Below are positions 23,569 to 35,050 of a stretch of 64,000 nt of DNA, in pieces. This stretch comes from Gnetum montanum (lineage: Eukaryota > Streptophyta > Gnetopsida > Gnetales > Gnetaceae): assembly GCA_015680685.1 (NCBI GenBank), contig MNCI01027046.1:738330-802329 (forward strand), read 5' to 3'. A model generated the notes under the pieces. That model was given only the letters and a program-made list of their open reading frames with translations, did no database searches and was not told where the DNA came from. Each line of letters starts with the position of its first letter. The first letter of the stretch is position 1. The position numbers and the translations under genes were made by a program.

Positions 23569-25620
23569 ACGTGTTGTTAACAAAACTTATCAATTGTTTT
23601 GGCTATGTGATCCTTGACTACAAATGCTTTTGCCCACTTTATGCAATAATCAACTGTTACTATAATGTACGATTTCTCATTAGACATTGGCATGATGGAC
23701 CCCATAAAATCAATTCCCTAAATATTAGATCATTTTAATGGTTGTATCCACTATTTTGGATCTTTAATTCTTCTTGTTAATCTTTTTTCATGTTGACACA
23801 TCTCACAAGATTGGGAAAACTTATGTGCATCTCAAAATATGGTAGACCAAAAGTAGCTTGCCATCAATAGTTTAAGTGTTGTACTTTGTCCTACATAGTG
23901 ACCACCACATGGTCCCTCATGTGCATATTGTAACATTCTTTGCTAGTCTTCTTTAGGAACACATCATCTAACTACTTCATTAGTATAGATCTTATAAAGG
24001 ATTTCATTAATTTCCATATATTATTTGGCTTGGTGGAGGAACTAGTCCTTTTGTCTCTTATTCCACTTAATAGGTAGCTTTTATTTAGTGAGATAGGTCA
24101 CATAATTAGAGATCCATGACTTCTCTATTGAGGTTGTAGCCATTGCTATTATTCTAAATAGATTTTCATCAAAAAATTGGTCTAATAATGGTTCATCATT
24201 GTCTTGCGGTTCCCATATAAGCCTATATAGATGATCAACTACAATGTTTTCAGTTCCCTTTTTATCTATCATGGTGATGCCAAACTCTTGTAATATTACA
24301 AGCCATCTTATTACCCTTGGACTAATTGTTGGTTTATTCATTAGAAATTTGATAGCACTATGATCCGCGAGGACATAAATAGGATATCCAAGCACATAAT
24401 GTTTGAATTTCTCAAGTGCATACATCACAACCATAAGCTCCTTTTTTGTAGTGGTGTAATTAAGTTATGTCCCAGTGATGCTTTGACTAGCACAGCGTAT
24501 GTAACAAATTTGTCTTTGATCATCTAGCTAAGTGAGTACTACTCCCAATGCGTAGTTTAAAGCATTTATCATTATGTGAAAGGGTTTAAACTAATCTAGA
24601 GCTCAAATAATGGGTGTTTCAATCAATTTCTATTTTAATGTCTCAAATGTCTTCTCACATAGTTATGGCCAATGGAATGGTACATCTTTCTTTGTGAGTT
24701 CTACTAGTGGTTTTACAATTTTTAAGAAATTTTCAATAAATCTTCTATAATATCCTATGTAGCCAAGAAATTATTTGACATCCTTAATGATTTGTGGCCT
24801 TTGAGTGATGTTTTGGATAACTCTAATCTTCTCTAGATATACCTCTATTCCTTTGTGAGATACTCTATGTCCTAAAACTATATCATCTTGAATCATTAAA
24901 TGGCTTTTCCACCAATTGAGCTTTAGATTAGTTTCTACATATCTCATCAGTACCTACTCTAAATAGTCCAAGGCTTATTTAAAATCTAGCCCATATGTGG
25001 ATAAGTCATCCATAAAGACTTCAAACCCATTACCAATTTGCTTCTAGAAGATACTAGTATAAGTTTCTAGAATGTAGCAAGTGCATTACACAAATCAAAG
25101 GGCATCTACTTGTATGCAAACATCCCCCATGGATTGGTAAATGTGGTCTTTTATTGGTCTTTTGATGCAATGCAAATTTGATTTTACCCACTATAGCCAT
25201 CTATAAAGCTGTAATACTGGTGTCCTACTATAGTATCTAAGACTTGGTCAACAAATGATAGAGAAAAATGGTCCTTGAATGTTGCCATGTATTATAATCT
25301 AAAATCAATACAAACCACTTACACACCCCTCCCTTTCTTTGGTACAATGACTAATGGGCTTCCCATTCACTGTTTATTATTGAATAGATAAATTCTTCTT
25401 TCAACAATTTTTCCAACTCTTATTTGACAACTTCTTTAAGCTTTGGGTTAACCTTCTTTGAGGTTGGTGGTGTGGTATGACAGTTAGATCTATATAGATT
25501 TGTTGTTGGCATATACGTGGATCAATTCTAGTAATCTCATCATAGGACCATGCAAATATAGTCGAAAATTTATTTACCAATTTTAGTAATTCTCTTTTCT
25601 TCCTTATCAAGTTTGGCATT
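23569..25620 (-). pseudogene. E5 RT, RNase H and N-terminal integrase
   Basis: This is the best preserved pol copy of the set. RT has the catalytic box FMDDLSTYG near 24990-25020, with aspartates intact, and FLGYIGYYRRFIENF downstream. RNase H at 24081-24470 includes ELMVVMYALEKFKHYVLGY and the DKKGTENIVVDHL linker typical of Athila-like elements. Integrase begins with the HHCC finger (HEGPCGGHYVG and CEMCQH at about 23800-23920) and reaches GIDFMGSI near 23690 before it is cut by solo LTR E at 23573. TAG and TAA stops interrupt the frame. Confidence 0.9.
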
Positions 25621-26420
25621 TATAATTATCAGTTTCTTATTATTCATAAAATCATATTCACATGTATCTGGTAGGGTTTTTAGTTTTAAGGATTCTACTT
25701 TGTGTGTCTCTTGTATCTCTAGTCTTTCCTATTCAATATCTTCTTCTTGAAATGACTCAATGTGAAGAGGTAGTCTTTTAAATTGTTCTAACTTATCAAT
25801 TTCTTTTACATAGGCACTTTTGATTCTACTTGTAGGTTCCATGCATATATTGGATTTAGTCTTCTCTTCAAGTATCAACTACTGGGTGCCTTTTTGTTGG
25901 GTGACTACTACATACAGACACTTTTGTGCACACATATTTTTACATCCATTGCATGTTGTGATGTCATTGTTTTTCACGGCCCAAATTTTCTACACACAAT
26001 TGAACCCATTATCACTATATGTGATACATGGAACTTGGTGTCATTGTATGATTCCAGCTTCATCTTTCTTGGAAATTTCCAAGGACAAATCTCTAATTCC
26101 TAGCTTAGCATCCATGGTGCTAAGACATGCTCTTCCCATAATTATAGGGAAATCTCCCTTTTTCCCCACATATATGACTAAAACGTTGGTAGGATAAGAC
26201 CAACCACTTATGGTGGTGATGATTTCTTCTACCTATTCAAGTGGGGCAATGATTGACTGATCCACAAGCTCTAGTTTGATGTTGCTTTCCTTCAATGGAG
26301 GAAGATTCCAAGCTTTGTACATATCTTGTGAAATCAAAGTTACTTCTAACCTAGAATCTAGTAGAGCCTTGTAGGGTTTATGTCATACTATCTAGAGATA
26401 TACTAATTCTCTTCTTGGAA
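25620..26420 (-). pseudogene. E5 aspartic protease and linker
   Basis: The retropepsin segment reads KALLDSRLEVTLISQDMY near 26310-26380, so D-S-G has become D-S-R. It continues with GWSYPTNVLVIYVGKKG and PIIMGRACLS near 26110-26200, the equivalent of the ILGRPWL flap-side strand. The linker to RT is charged. Confidence 0.85.
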
Positions 26421-29031
26421 AGCACTCCCTCTTTAATGCCATGCAGTACACTTTGAGTGAGCATGACAATGGTCATATTTAGATTTGTAGAATGTGGAAG
26501 AGTGGTGTTCCCTTGAGAAGTATATATAGATGGGATGGACATACGTGAAGGCCCCATCCTTTGAACCCTTTCTAGACTTGTTTTGAAAAATGGACATTTC
26601 TTGGATCTAGGTTCATTTACCATTACATCCTTTCATGTCTTAACTACCTTGGTAGCACTCTTTTACTATGGTTATGTTGATAGTTCTCCTTGCATAACTA
26701 GTGGTGGTACTAGTGGTAGGGAGTTAGGAGCTTGGACTAATGAACTAGCTATTGGTTGGTGTGCATAAGAATTGGGATCCATTCATGAAGTAGAAGGTCA
26801 AAGATACTTTGATAAATAGTAATCAGAGGAGGTGTGGATTGAAGCATTTCCTGGAGAGATTGGACACTGAATGCAATATCCATAAGGATCTGGTTGCTTA
26901 TATGAATACATTTTCTTTGATGAAGGCATGCCCCATGCTTTTGGTTGTTGCCAATATTGTTAATATTACTCATATGGTTGAGGATAGGCTCCACCTGGAT
27001 AATATGGTGGTTGATAAGATTATCAGAAACTATAAGATTATCAGAAACTACCTTATGGGTAAGGTAATCGTCTTGGCATTTTTTTCTTAACAAATCTTAG
27101 ATGAAGTGCATAGGCTTTAAATTCTTTTAAGTGGAACATAACAGGAAAAAATCCTTAAGGATGCTCATATTGGCATGCTTTGCTTCCTTTTTCATCTTTT
27201 GAACTGGAGTTTGTTAATTCTTTACCTACAAAAAATTTTCCTTTATGTTTATAGTTTTCTCATCCATTATCTCTTCTTTTCTTCATTTCTTTATTTTTTT
27301 TAGAGCTTATTTAATCTTTTCCTCTACTATCTTGAGTGCAAAGCAAATTTTTTATCCACAAAATCCTACATTTATTTCTACCTTACTCATAATGTCATTG
27401 ACTGATTTTTGGATGGGTAGAGTTTTTCTTTGGATTGTATCCTCAAAAGTTGTTTCCTCCTATCTTTCACATATTCTCACATCTTTTTTCCTCATTGTGG
27501 ACTCTGGAATATACCCTTCAACTGCTTCTCTTTTCTTTAGTTCTCTCTCCTCTTTTATCACTTGGTCTATTAGTCTTTGAATTTAATGGGTTTTCATTTC
27601 TAATAACTTGCCTTGGGCATATACCCCAAGAGTTGCTCTAGTTTTGTTCCTTAACCCATCAATGATATGTCTAAGTTTTTCTCCTTGAGAAAATTCGTAG
27701 CCTAGACATCTAGGCAGTAATGAATAGTACCTATCCATTGCCACATCAAGGAATTCATGTGTCCCTTGCTTTCATCCTTGAATTTTTTTTCTTAAATTGA
27801 ACACCTTAGAATAAGTTTGATACTTGTCATTAAAGAGCTCCAATATGGTACTCCATCTCCAAATTGTTTCTAATCCTATGCAGTTGTACTAACTCTCTGC
27901 TTCCTTAATGAGTGTTCTAGGAAACAACTTTAGTTTTTGCCAATCATTCTCTATGTTTTTAAGGGCACATGCATCGTGGAATACTTGAACATGATGTTGT
28001 GGATTTACATTGTATCTATCTTCAAACTTGGAAATTTTATTCATATCTAGTTACTTCGTGCAACTATCCCTTATGTGTTTGGTAGGGATATACACTTCTT
28101 CTTTGATATTAATCATATTATGAGTGGCTAGTAGGGTTTCTTCATAATCATTAGGTTCATAGACTCTGTTATAGTTCTGACCCCTTCACTACTCATAACA
28201 CTTTCTTTCTTCATGTCTAATTTTGTTTCTTCTTCCCTCATAATTATCCTCTTCTTCATTAGGATGTCTTCTTCAATGCTCATGTCTCTCAGTATCCTTT
28301 TTTCTTTCCCTATTATGACCCCTCGTTCCTCTTTCTCTCTTGTCGTAATCTTTGGATGAGTATGAGGATGAAGAGAAAGAAGTTGGAGAATAGTGCCAAA
28401 TGGTTCTCCCTTTGTGACTCCTTGATTCATCCTTTTTTATTTAGTAAAGGCTCTAGGCCTTAACTTCCCTAGAGTCTTTCTTATCTCTTTTGGGTATTTC
28501 TGCAAGATCTAAATGGAAGTGTATCTTGACAAGATCTTCTATATGGATAACAAGTGTTTGACATTGAAATCCATGGGTTTGATAAAATTTCTCTTTATGG
28601 AACATTACATCATCTCTTTCCTCTAGGACAATTGTTTGTGGTACTTTCTTTTCTTTATCAAGCTCATGTCTTGTTTCCATAGTAGCATCCCTTCTTACTT
28701 GAGCTTCTATTAGCTAGTATGGTGAGGTCACGTACTTTGTAATGTGATACCCTTCCTATACATGTCTAAGGATTGATTTTATGAGGGTTGCTTGCAACAT
28801 CAATGGTGCGAAACATTCTAGAGGGAAAATGATGATGCCTTGTAAATTTCTCCATTGTAGATATTCATCCTAGTAAAAGATAAATGTAAAATTAGGATAA
28901 TGTGAATTACCATGAGCATAGGAGATTCTAGTTTGCATGGGCACACTCTAATCTTCTTCATGATATCCTTTGTCATAATTCTTATGAATTTCATTAGCAA
29001 GTGGTAATTTCTCCTTAAGTGTAGAAGTCAT
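26420..29031 (-). pseudogene. E5 gag, decayed
   Basis: The start codon is at 29031 (minus), opening with MTSTLKEKLPLANEIHKNYD. Early Gln codons have become TAG. An Arg/Glu-rich stretch occupies about 28130-28430. The capsid core (Retrotrans_gag type) at about 27500-28050 reads HVQVFHDACALKNIENDWQK, then FLDVAMDRYYSLLPRCLGYE and LRHIIDGLRNKTRATLG, well preserved. Protease follows without a clear break. Confidence 0.85.
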
Positions 29032-29158
29032 ATTGTGTTTTTGATGCTTTGAAGTATGTGTGTGTATTAAAAGAATTAATTCAAATGTGAAAGATAAACT
29101 TTGTAATTCTTAATACAATGAACTCTATAAAATTAACTACTAAGCAAATGTTAACACA

Positions 29159-29176
29159 TCCTTGGTAATGACACTA
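29159..29176 (-). promoter_or_regulatory. E5 primer binding site (tRNA-Asp type), decayed
   Basis: The minus strand reads TAGTGTCATTACCAAGGA one base after the 5' LTR. Against the common plant Ty3/gypsy site TGGCGCCGTTGCCGGGGA (tRNA-Asp), every mismatch is a G->A or C->T transition. Confidence 0.75.
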
Positions 29177-29177
29177 A

Positions 29178-30045
29178 TGATGAGCAATTGGGTATTCCAA
29201 CACTCCACCATACAAGTCACAGGTGCACTGACATGACCAAATTGCAATCTATGGATGGACAATATAGGTATCCTAGTGGTTGATGGTTTGTGATCACTGT
29301 CTTCTTATGTTGAGTTAGTGAAGTGTGAGTAGAATAGCTTAACTCTTGGTGAGACATATGATATCATGATGTTGTTGGCTCAAATTAATCCTAAGTGCTT
29401 TCATAATGAAAAATGAGAATAAAATCTAAATCTAAGTGATAACTAAGATGTTAATCTATCCTAGCCTATGGTGATAATCATATGTTCCTAACTTACCGTA
29501 CACACCCTGAGCTTATGTAAATATTATTAGAATTACCAAGTGAATTCACTACTAAGTGCATCAGTGAAATCACATGGGTACTAAATGATTACACTTAACG
29601 CTTGAAACTAGTCATACTTATACCACCCTACTAAGACACATTAGTTAAGTAAAGTGTTCAAGGAATGTAAATGATGTAAAAGTAAACATGTGGGAAAGTA
29701 AAATTACTCTAAGTAAAATAAACTAGGTAGAATGGTGCAATGATAAGAAACAATCTCGATCTTTATTTCCAATCATGAATTGTGTCTAGGTACAATCCAC
29801 TTAAATAAAGACTTTGTACAACTGTTAGTTACAACATTCACTTCTAACTCTAATTCTAACTTTAACTCATGGAAAGAAGCTACAAGAATTTCACTGTGTA
29901 ACACAAATGTTGTTCCAACAAAGCAATAGTGGGTTGGTTTTTATAGCCATGACTAGGGCCTCCTACATCATATCTACGATGACATAAGCAGAGGTATGAT
30001 ATTCTAGATACAATATCACATCATTTAACTTAATGGATTTTATCA
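29178..30045 (-). repeat. E5 5' LTR
   Basis: An LTR of 868 bp from TGATGAGCAATTGG at the inner end to TTTTATCA at the outer end. It matches 3160-3514 over its outer ~350 bp. A TATA-like tttttatag lies near 29939-29946. The bases after it are AACCA, inside RTE LINE sequence. Confidence 0.88.
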
Positions 30046-32080
30046 AACCATTTTCATGTGTCCTTTGTTATTTTCTTTTTGGTAGCTTTTCTAAAACAAT
30101 GATGTAGCAACCATTTTCTATAGGCTCATTGTCTAATCTTATTTGCATGCACCCAAACCATCTAATTTGTCATTCTTGTAACTTATCTGAAATAGAAGTC
30201 ACTCAAATTATTTATTTAATGTTTTTATGATGTATTTTATCTCTTCTGGTAACATTTAACATCTATCTAAACATTCTCATTTTTGCAACATTGATTTATT
30301 GTTAATGTCTTTTTTATATTGCCCAACAGTTGGCACCATATAAGATTGCAAGCCTAACTACTGTTTTGTAAAATTTTACTTTTATTTTCATTATTGTTCT
30401 TTTATCACATAGAACACCACTAACTTATCTCCATGTTGTCCATATTGCCTTAATTTTATTTCTTATATCTTTATCAACTTTACCATCTCATTGGAGCATT
30501 GACCCTTAGCACTAGAACTATTTACAATAATGGACCCTTTGGCCTTAGATTGTCACTTATATTTCACCACTGTTTATGTTCTTATTGAAATTGAATTCCA
30601 TATATTTTGTCTTACTTCTACTAATTTTTAATTCTTTTGATTCTATAACATGTCTTCACTTCTTCAATTTAGAAGCAATATTTTTTGAAGCTATATCCAT
30701 CAACACAATATTATTTACAAATAATGAACATCAAGGGATTTCATCTTATATTTTCTTTATTAATTCATCAATAATAATAACAAATAAGTATGAGCTAAAT
30801 ATCCCTAATTATGACTAAAAAATCAGATGTTGTTCCACAAGCTAATATAATTTCAATGGTAGCTCCTTCATACATGTCTTATATTACTTTAATATGTTTA
30901 TTAGTGATGTTCCTCCTCAATAAGGTCCACCAAATAATATATTTATACACTCTATCATATGCTTTTACAAAGTTAATGAAGATCATATGTAGATTTTCTC
31001 GATGTTTTCAAAATTTCTCCATAAATTTTTATAGTAAGAAAATAGACTCTATGGTAGATCTTCCTAACATAAACCAAACTAATTTGCTCATACTTTGAAT
31101 TCAAATTTTAAAAACTACTTTGTAACTCTCTCCTAAAGCTTTCTAGTATGGCTCATTAGCTTGATCTCTTTATTACACAATTTTACACATCTCCTTTATT
31201 TTTGTATATGGGGATAATAATGCTTTTTCTCTAATTGTTTGATATTTCTATATTCTTTAAAATTTATTAAATAAGTATGTTAGTCAAGAAACTCTTGTAT
31301 TTCCTAGTGCTTTCTAAGCTTCTATATAAATGTTATCTAGTTCAAAAACTTTTCCATTTTTTATCTTTGATAAGGTTGTCTTACTTGAGAGAAGGAAAAT
31401 TTATTAACCAAATTAAATTTGATTATTCTTCTTATCTGTCTTCTTATAGAAATGCTTCATTTAATAAATTTTAAAAATAATTTTTCAACTATTCAAATTT
31501 TCATTGTCTTTTATCAAAATGCTTTCATGTGCCTTCTTAATGCATTTGACATGAGTAATGTCCTTACCTTTCTTCTTAATTTCTCATAGAAGCTATCCAA
31601 GCTCTTATGTTTGGCTTTGGCTAGTGCTATTGTTGCCTCTTTTTTTACCATTTTGTGCATAAGTTTATTTTCTTGTTTTTTACTTTACTACTATTCCTTA
31701 AAGCATCTTTTCTTATTTTGGATAACATGTTGCACTTTGTCAATCCACCACCAAATCTTCTTGACAATGTGTTTTTTGTCTGTTTGTTGTACCCAAAATG
31801 TTATTTTCAATTTATGAATGCAACTCTACATTTGGTTCAAAATTAAATTTGTGGAGCAAACCCAATTCTAGGTGCCTTGTTGAAGTAATTATTCTCTAAA
31901 TAAGGTGATGTTGTCTTCCTTCAAATTTCAATCAAACATCAAGGAAGTCATTCTTGGTGATCAACTTGCTTTCTCTACTTCATTTCTTTATATTTGAAAT
32001 TGTCTTCAACTATTTGTTTTCTACTTTATTTGGAAGCTTTAGTGTGCAATTATTTTCCAACAACAAAAGGATAACTATGA
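30046..32080 (-). pseudogene. RTE-type LINE: linker, RT and C-terminal domain, decayed
   Basis: The minus strand carries the RTE-clade order. The post-endonuclease linker is at about 31480-31860 (Lys-rich, with ATIALAKAKHKSLDSFYEKL). The RT palm starts at about 31150 with an EIKLMSHT block; near 30940-31090 it reads SLVYVRKIYH and GEILKTSRKSTYDLH, then near 30900 the YDRVPR-equivalent. The catalytic box at 30710-30718 is CSLFVNNIVLMD, with FADD changed to FVNN by two G->A changes. The tail domain at 30060-30560 has SGVLCDKRT and RWFGCMQIR. The 3' end is cut by E5. Many stops; clearly dead. Confidence 0.85.
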
Positions 32081-32199
32081 CATCTCTTTAGGTGTCATTT
32101 ATCAAATTCTTAAAGATGTCACTTTTCAACTATAACTTCAAGTAAAAAAGCTCCCTATAAAAGCTAAATAATTAATTTGTTTTCTATAGTATTAAATTA

Positions 32200-32560
32200 T
32201 TTTTTTTTTGGAGGCTCAAGGGTGGGAAGCTTTTAGCTTTTGTTCCTATTTGTTTTTTATCTCTAATTGATGTATTTTTTTTTTCTTTAGAGAGATTTTT
32301 CTCCTTTTATTTACAAAAAATCCTTTAGTAAGAAGTGAAAATCCATGAAGATGCTTTTGAATAAGGGTAAGGCCTAATCTTTTTCCTATCCTAGAGGGAA
32401 GGTTTTTTAGGATTGATTGTAAGGATGAAAACTTAGAAAGGCATCTCCAAAACCACTCAATTTTTCTTTAGACTCTCTCTTTGATGATCTAATATACTCT
32501 AAATTCTTTAAATATTATTATTCATTTTTTGGGGTCCAGAACCTCCCATAGTTTTATGTA
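32200..32560 (+). repeat. AT-rich repeat, plus copy (probable L1 3' untranslated region)
   Basis: The segment with CCTAGAGGGAAGGTTTTTTA, then a GATTGATTGTAAGGATGAAAA string, is the reverse complement of the copies near 33365-33560 and 34795-35050. Pyrimidine-rich runs precede it. Position relative to the minus-strand L1 suggests LINE untranslated sequence; this is inference. Confidence 0.5.
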
Positions 32561-32779
32561 GTTAGTATATTTTCTCACACTACCTTTGAAGCTCTATATA
32601 GCTTAGTCCATCACTATTATTTGATGTTGAGTTATAAGGCACTCTCCATGTATGGCCTTATAGTCTTTCCACATGCCTGAGTCTTTTTTATGTAACAAGA
32701 AATAAGAACTTATCTATGAGATTTGACATGGTTTTATAGTTGACTATTAACTTAATACTAACTCTCCTCCTTTCGTATT

Positions 32780-32895
32780 TGAGTTTGGGACTAAATTTGA
32801 TAGATTTAATATATTTAATTAGGATGTCTATTAGAATTAAACTTATGACTTATAGATCACAAACCTCATGCTCACTATCTAAGCAATGACTCATT
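32780..32895 (-). mobile_element. Possible tRNA-derived SINE fragment
   Basis: The minus strand reads GCTTAGATAGTGAGCATGAG, then about 20 nt later AAGTTTAATTC, an arrangement like A and B boxes of a tRNA gene with C->T decay. No flanking direct repeat was found, so the assignment is tentative. Confidence 0.35.
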
Positions 32896-33089
32896 AAATA
32901 TATACCTGCAAAAATATAAGTAATATAATATAGTGGATTTTCAATTGATTGAAATAAATAGAAGAGCTTCAAATAACATAGTTAGGTATTGATAAAATCT
33001 ATGTTTCTATTAATTTTAAACACATTGATAATTTTCATGGGATAAAGATATTCATATGATGGTAAGATATACAATAAATTTTGATAATG

Positions 33090-33190
33090 ATTTGTGAAGG
33101 TGTTAACTTATAGGTAAGACTCTTGACTTTGAAACTCCAAGTTATGTTTTTGATTTAAATAGGCAATGTTGAGATGTAAAGTTTTGGGTT
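33090..33190 (+). mobile_element. Possible tRNA-derived SINE fragment
   Basis: The string AACTTATAGGTAAGACTCTT followed by TTTTTGATTTAAATAGG has the spacing of A and B boxes. The B box is degenerate and no target duplication was seen. Confidence 0.3.
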
Positions 33191-33364
33191 TTGACACCTT
33201 CTCAATTCTATAAATGTAATGTTTCTTGGTATTTTTATATTTTAATTTAATATTACAATATTTATCTATTGAAAAAAAATCATAGGTTTCATTTCTATAA
33301 TCTTGATACATAACATTGTTAAGCTAATAAGAGGTCACTCAAGCAGTTAATAAAGATTTGTAGG

Positions 33365-33560
33365 TGTCAAACCTAAAATCTTATATATATATTAAAAATT
33401 AAAATCCAAAGTACAAAAGTAGAGGAATATGTAGAGAGGAGAAACTCCAAAGTACAAAATCTAACTATTTTGGAGATGTCTTTTAGGATTTTCATTATTA
33501 CAATCAATCTTTAAAAACCTTTCCTCTAGGATAGGAAATTAGACATTTTATAAAAAGAAT
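33365..33560 (-). repeat. AT-rich repeat, minus copy 1
   Basis: About 190 bp opening GTGTCAAACCT on the plus strand. It aligns with 34795-35000 in the same orientation and with 32320-32480 in reverse. It is probably LINE untranslated sequence. Confidence 0.55.
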
Positions 33561-34794
33561 AACATTGGGTAGAGGGGAAGGAAGCCCCCACCTTGTTAGT
33601 AGCATCACCATTATCAAAAGAGATGATCTCCCTATCTTGACTAACAATTGCAAACAAAATATTAGCAATTAAAATATCTTGAACATGTGGTTCATTTTGA
33701 AGATTTCATATGTAATTATACATAGACTTTCTCAATGTTTTTTATTCTAAAGAACTATATGAAAACTATTTCAATCATTAATATGATTTTGTGAAACCTG
33801 AGGAACATATATCTATTTCCCCTTAGTCATTAAAAAAATTTTGAAACTAATTTCATTCAAACTTTTCTTGAAGATACATTCTATTGAATAATAGTAAAAG
33901 AAAGGGGTGGGCTAACTGCTCAAACATTAACGAAAGAAATCACCATAGAATTTGCAACATCTATAAAGAAAATCCTAGCAGAATCTATAGCATTTGTAGA
34001 AGAAACCTTAGAAGCATTTATAATATCTTGTTGCTAATGTACTTGCATTGTATTTTTTTCATAACATAAAAGGACATGAATCAAACATGTGACCCTCTTA
34101 TTGATAATAGTGACATGACTCTAGAAAATTATAATAAACAACCTTCTATGCATAATTAATTCCAAAAACACACAAAAGAATTTGTTGCTTAAGAAAATAA
34201 AGATCCACTTCAATCATATATCAAATTTTGTAAAAGCCACTAGCTATAATGAGGGTTTTTGAATACTTAATTGGCTCAATATGAGATACAATATATGTTT
34301 CAACATTTTTAAAAATTAATGAAATATTTGATAATTCAACAAAATAATTAACCTTTCAAAATCTAGGAGATGTTGAATTAGAAGAGAAAGTCTACTTCCA
34401 AATAATTAATTCAGTACAATGATGATTAAAAATATTGATATCAAGGGCCTTAGAAACTATTTTCAAATTAACAAATTCTATAAGCAAAAATGAGTTTGAC
34501 AATTATGAGCATGGATATCATCTAAACCTCAAACTTTTCAAATCAAATTTAAATAATTCAAAAAACATACCTTTTATTCTTAAGTAATAGATTTATAGAA
34601 ATCATCAAATAATTCATAGAATGACAAAGAAGTGGTGGTTCCAATTGAAGGATCACCTATTAAACCTAGTGGCATTACACACAATATCAATGTTAGATCC
34701 CTTGCTACCTTAGATTAATGCAAAAACCCTCGTTGCTTCAAAGTAGCTTTCGACATGATGATCGGGTGTATGGGTCAAATGTAATGATAATTTA
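33561..34794. other. Unassigned sequence between two copies of the AT-rich repeat
   Basis: 1.2 kb of AT-rich DNA without a convincing gene. On the minus strand a weak reading begins near 34755 (MSKATLKQRG) and includes SFYELFDDFYKSI, which could be the remains of a LINE first ORF, but the signal is too weak to call. Confidence 0.35.
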
Positions 34795-35050
34795 GGAGGT
34801 GTCAAACCTCCAAAAATAAATATAATAAACAAATCAAATTAAAAAAATAAAAGTAGAGAAGTAGAAGAGAAACTTCAAAATAACAAAAAGGAAAGATCCA
34901 ATAGTTTTAGGGATGCTTTTTTAGGTTTTCATTCCTACAACTAATCTTGAAAAACCTTTATTAGAACTTTCCCTCTTTTAGAAGCATCCAAATAGGGTTT
35001 TACTTCCTACTAAAGGCTTCCTATTAATAAAAAGGAAAACTACAAAGAGA
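34795..35050 (-). repeat. AT-rich repeat, minus copy 2 (3' side of L1)
   Basis: This opens GTGTCAAACCTCC on the plus strand, aligns with 33365-33560, and lies directly downstream of the minus-strand L1 coding remains, where a 3' untranslated region is expected. Confidence 0.5.

Larger units (their letters stand above)
3160..30045 (-). mobile_element. E5: Athila-like retrotransposon split by three later insertions
   Basis: On the minus strand, from 30045 downward, come a 5' LTR, primer binding site, gag, protease, RT, RNase H, integrase, spacer, additional ORF, polypurine tract and a truncated 3' LTR. Three insertions interrupt it: E1 (6482-19775) in the additional ORF, solo LTR D (21139-22137) in the spacer, and solo LTR E (22571-23568) in integrase. 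Each has a recognisable 5-bp target duplication, so the pieces can be rejoined. Without the insertions the element is roughly 11.6 kb. The outer ~500 bp of the 3' LTR is missing, so its own target duplication cannot be tested. It inserted into the 3' end of an RTE LINE. Confidence 0.85.

Noticed and set aside
31277-31846. Plus-strand open frames with hydrophobic residues
   Set aside because: They lie antisense to the RTE LINE linker, whose minus-strand reading shows family motifs.
33365-35000. A small LTR element with the two AT-rich copies as its LTRs
   Set aside because: No TG...CA ends, primer binding site, polypurine tract or target duplication could be found.
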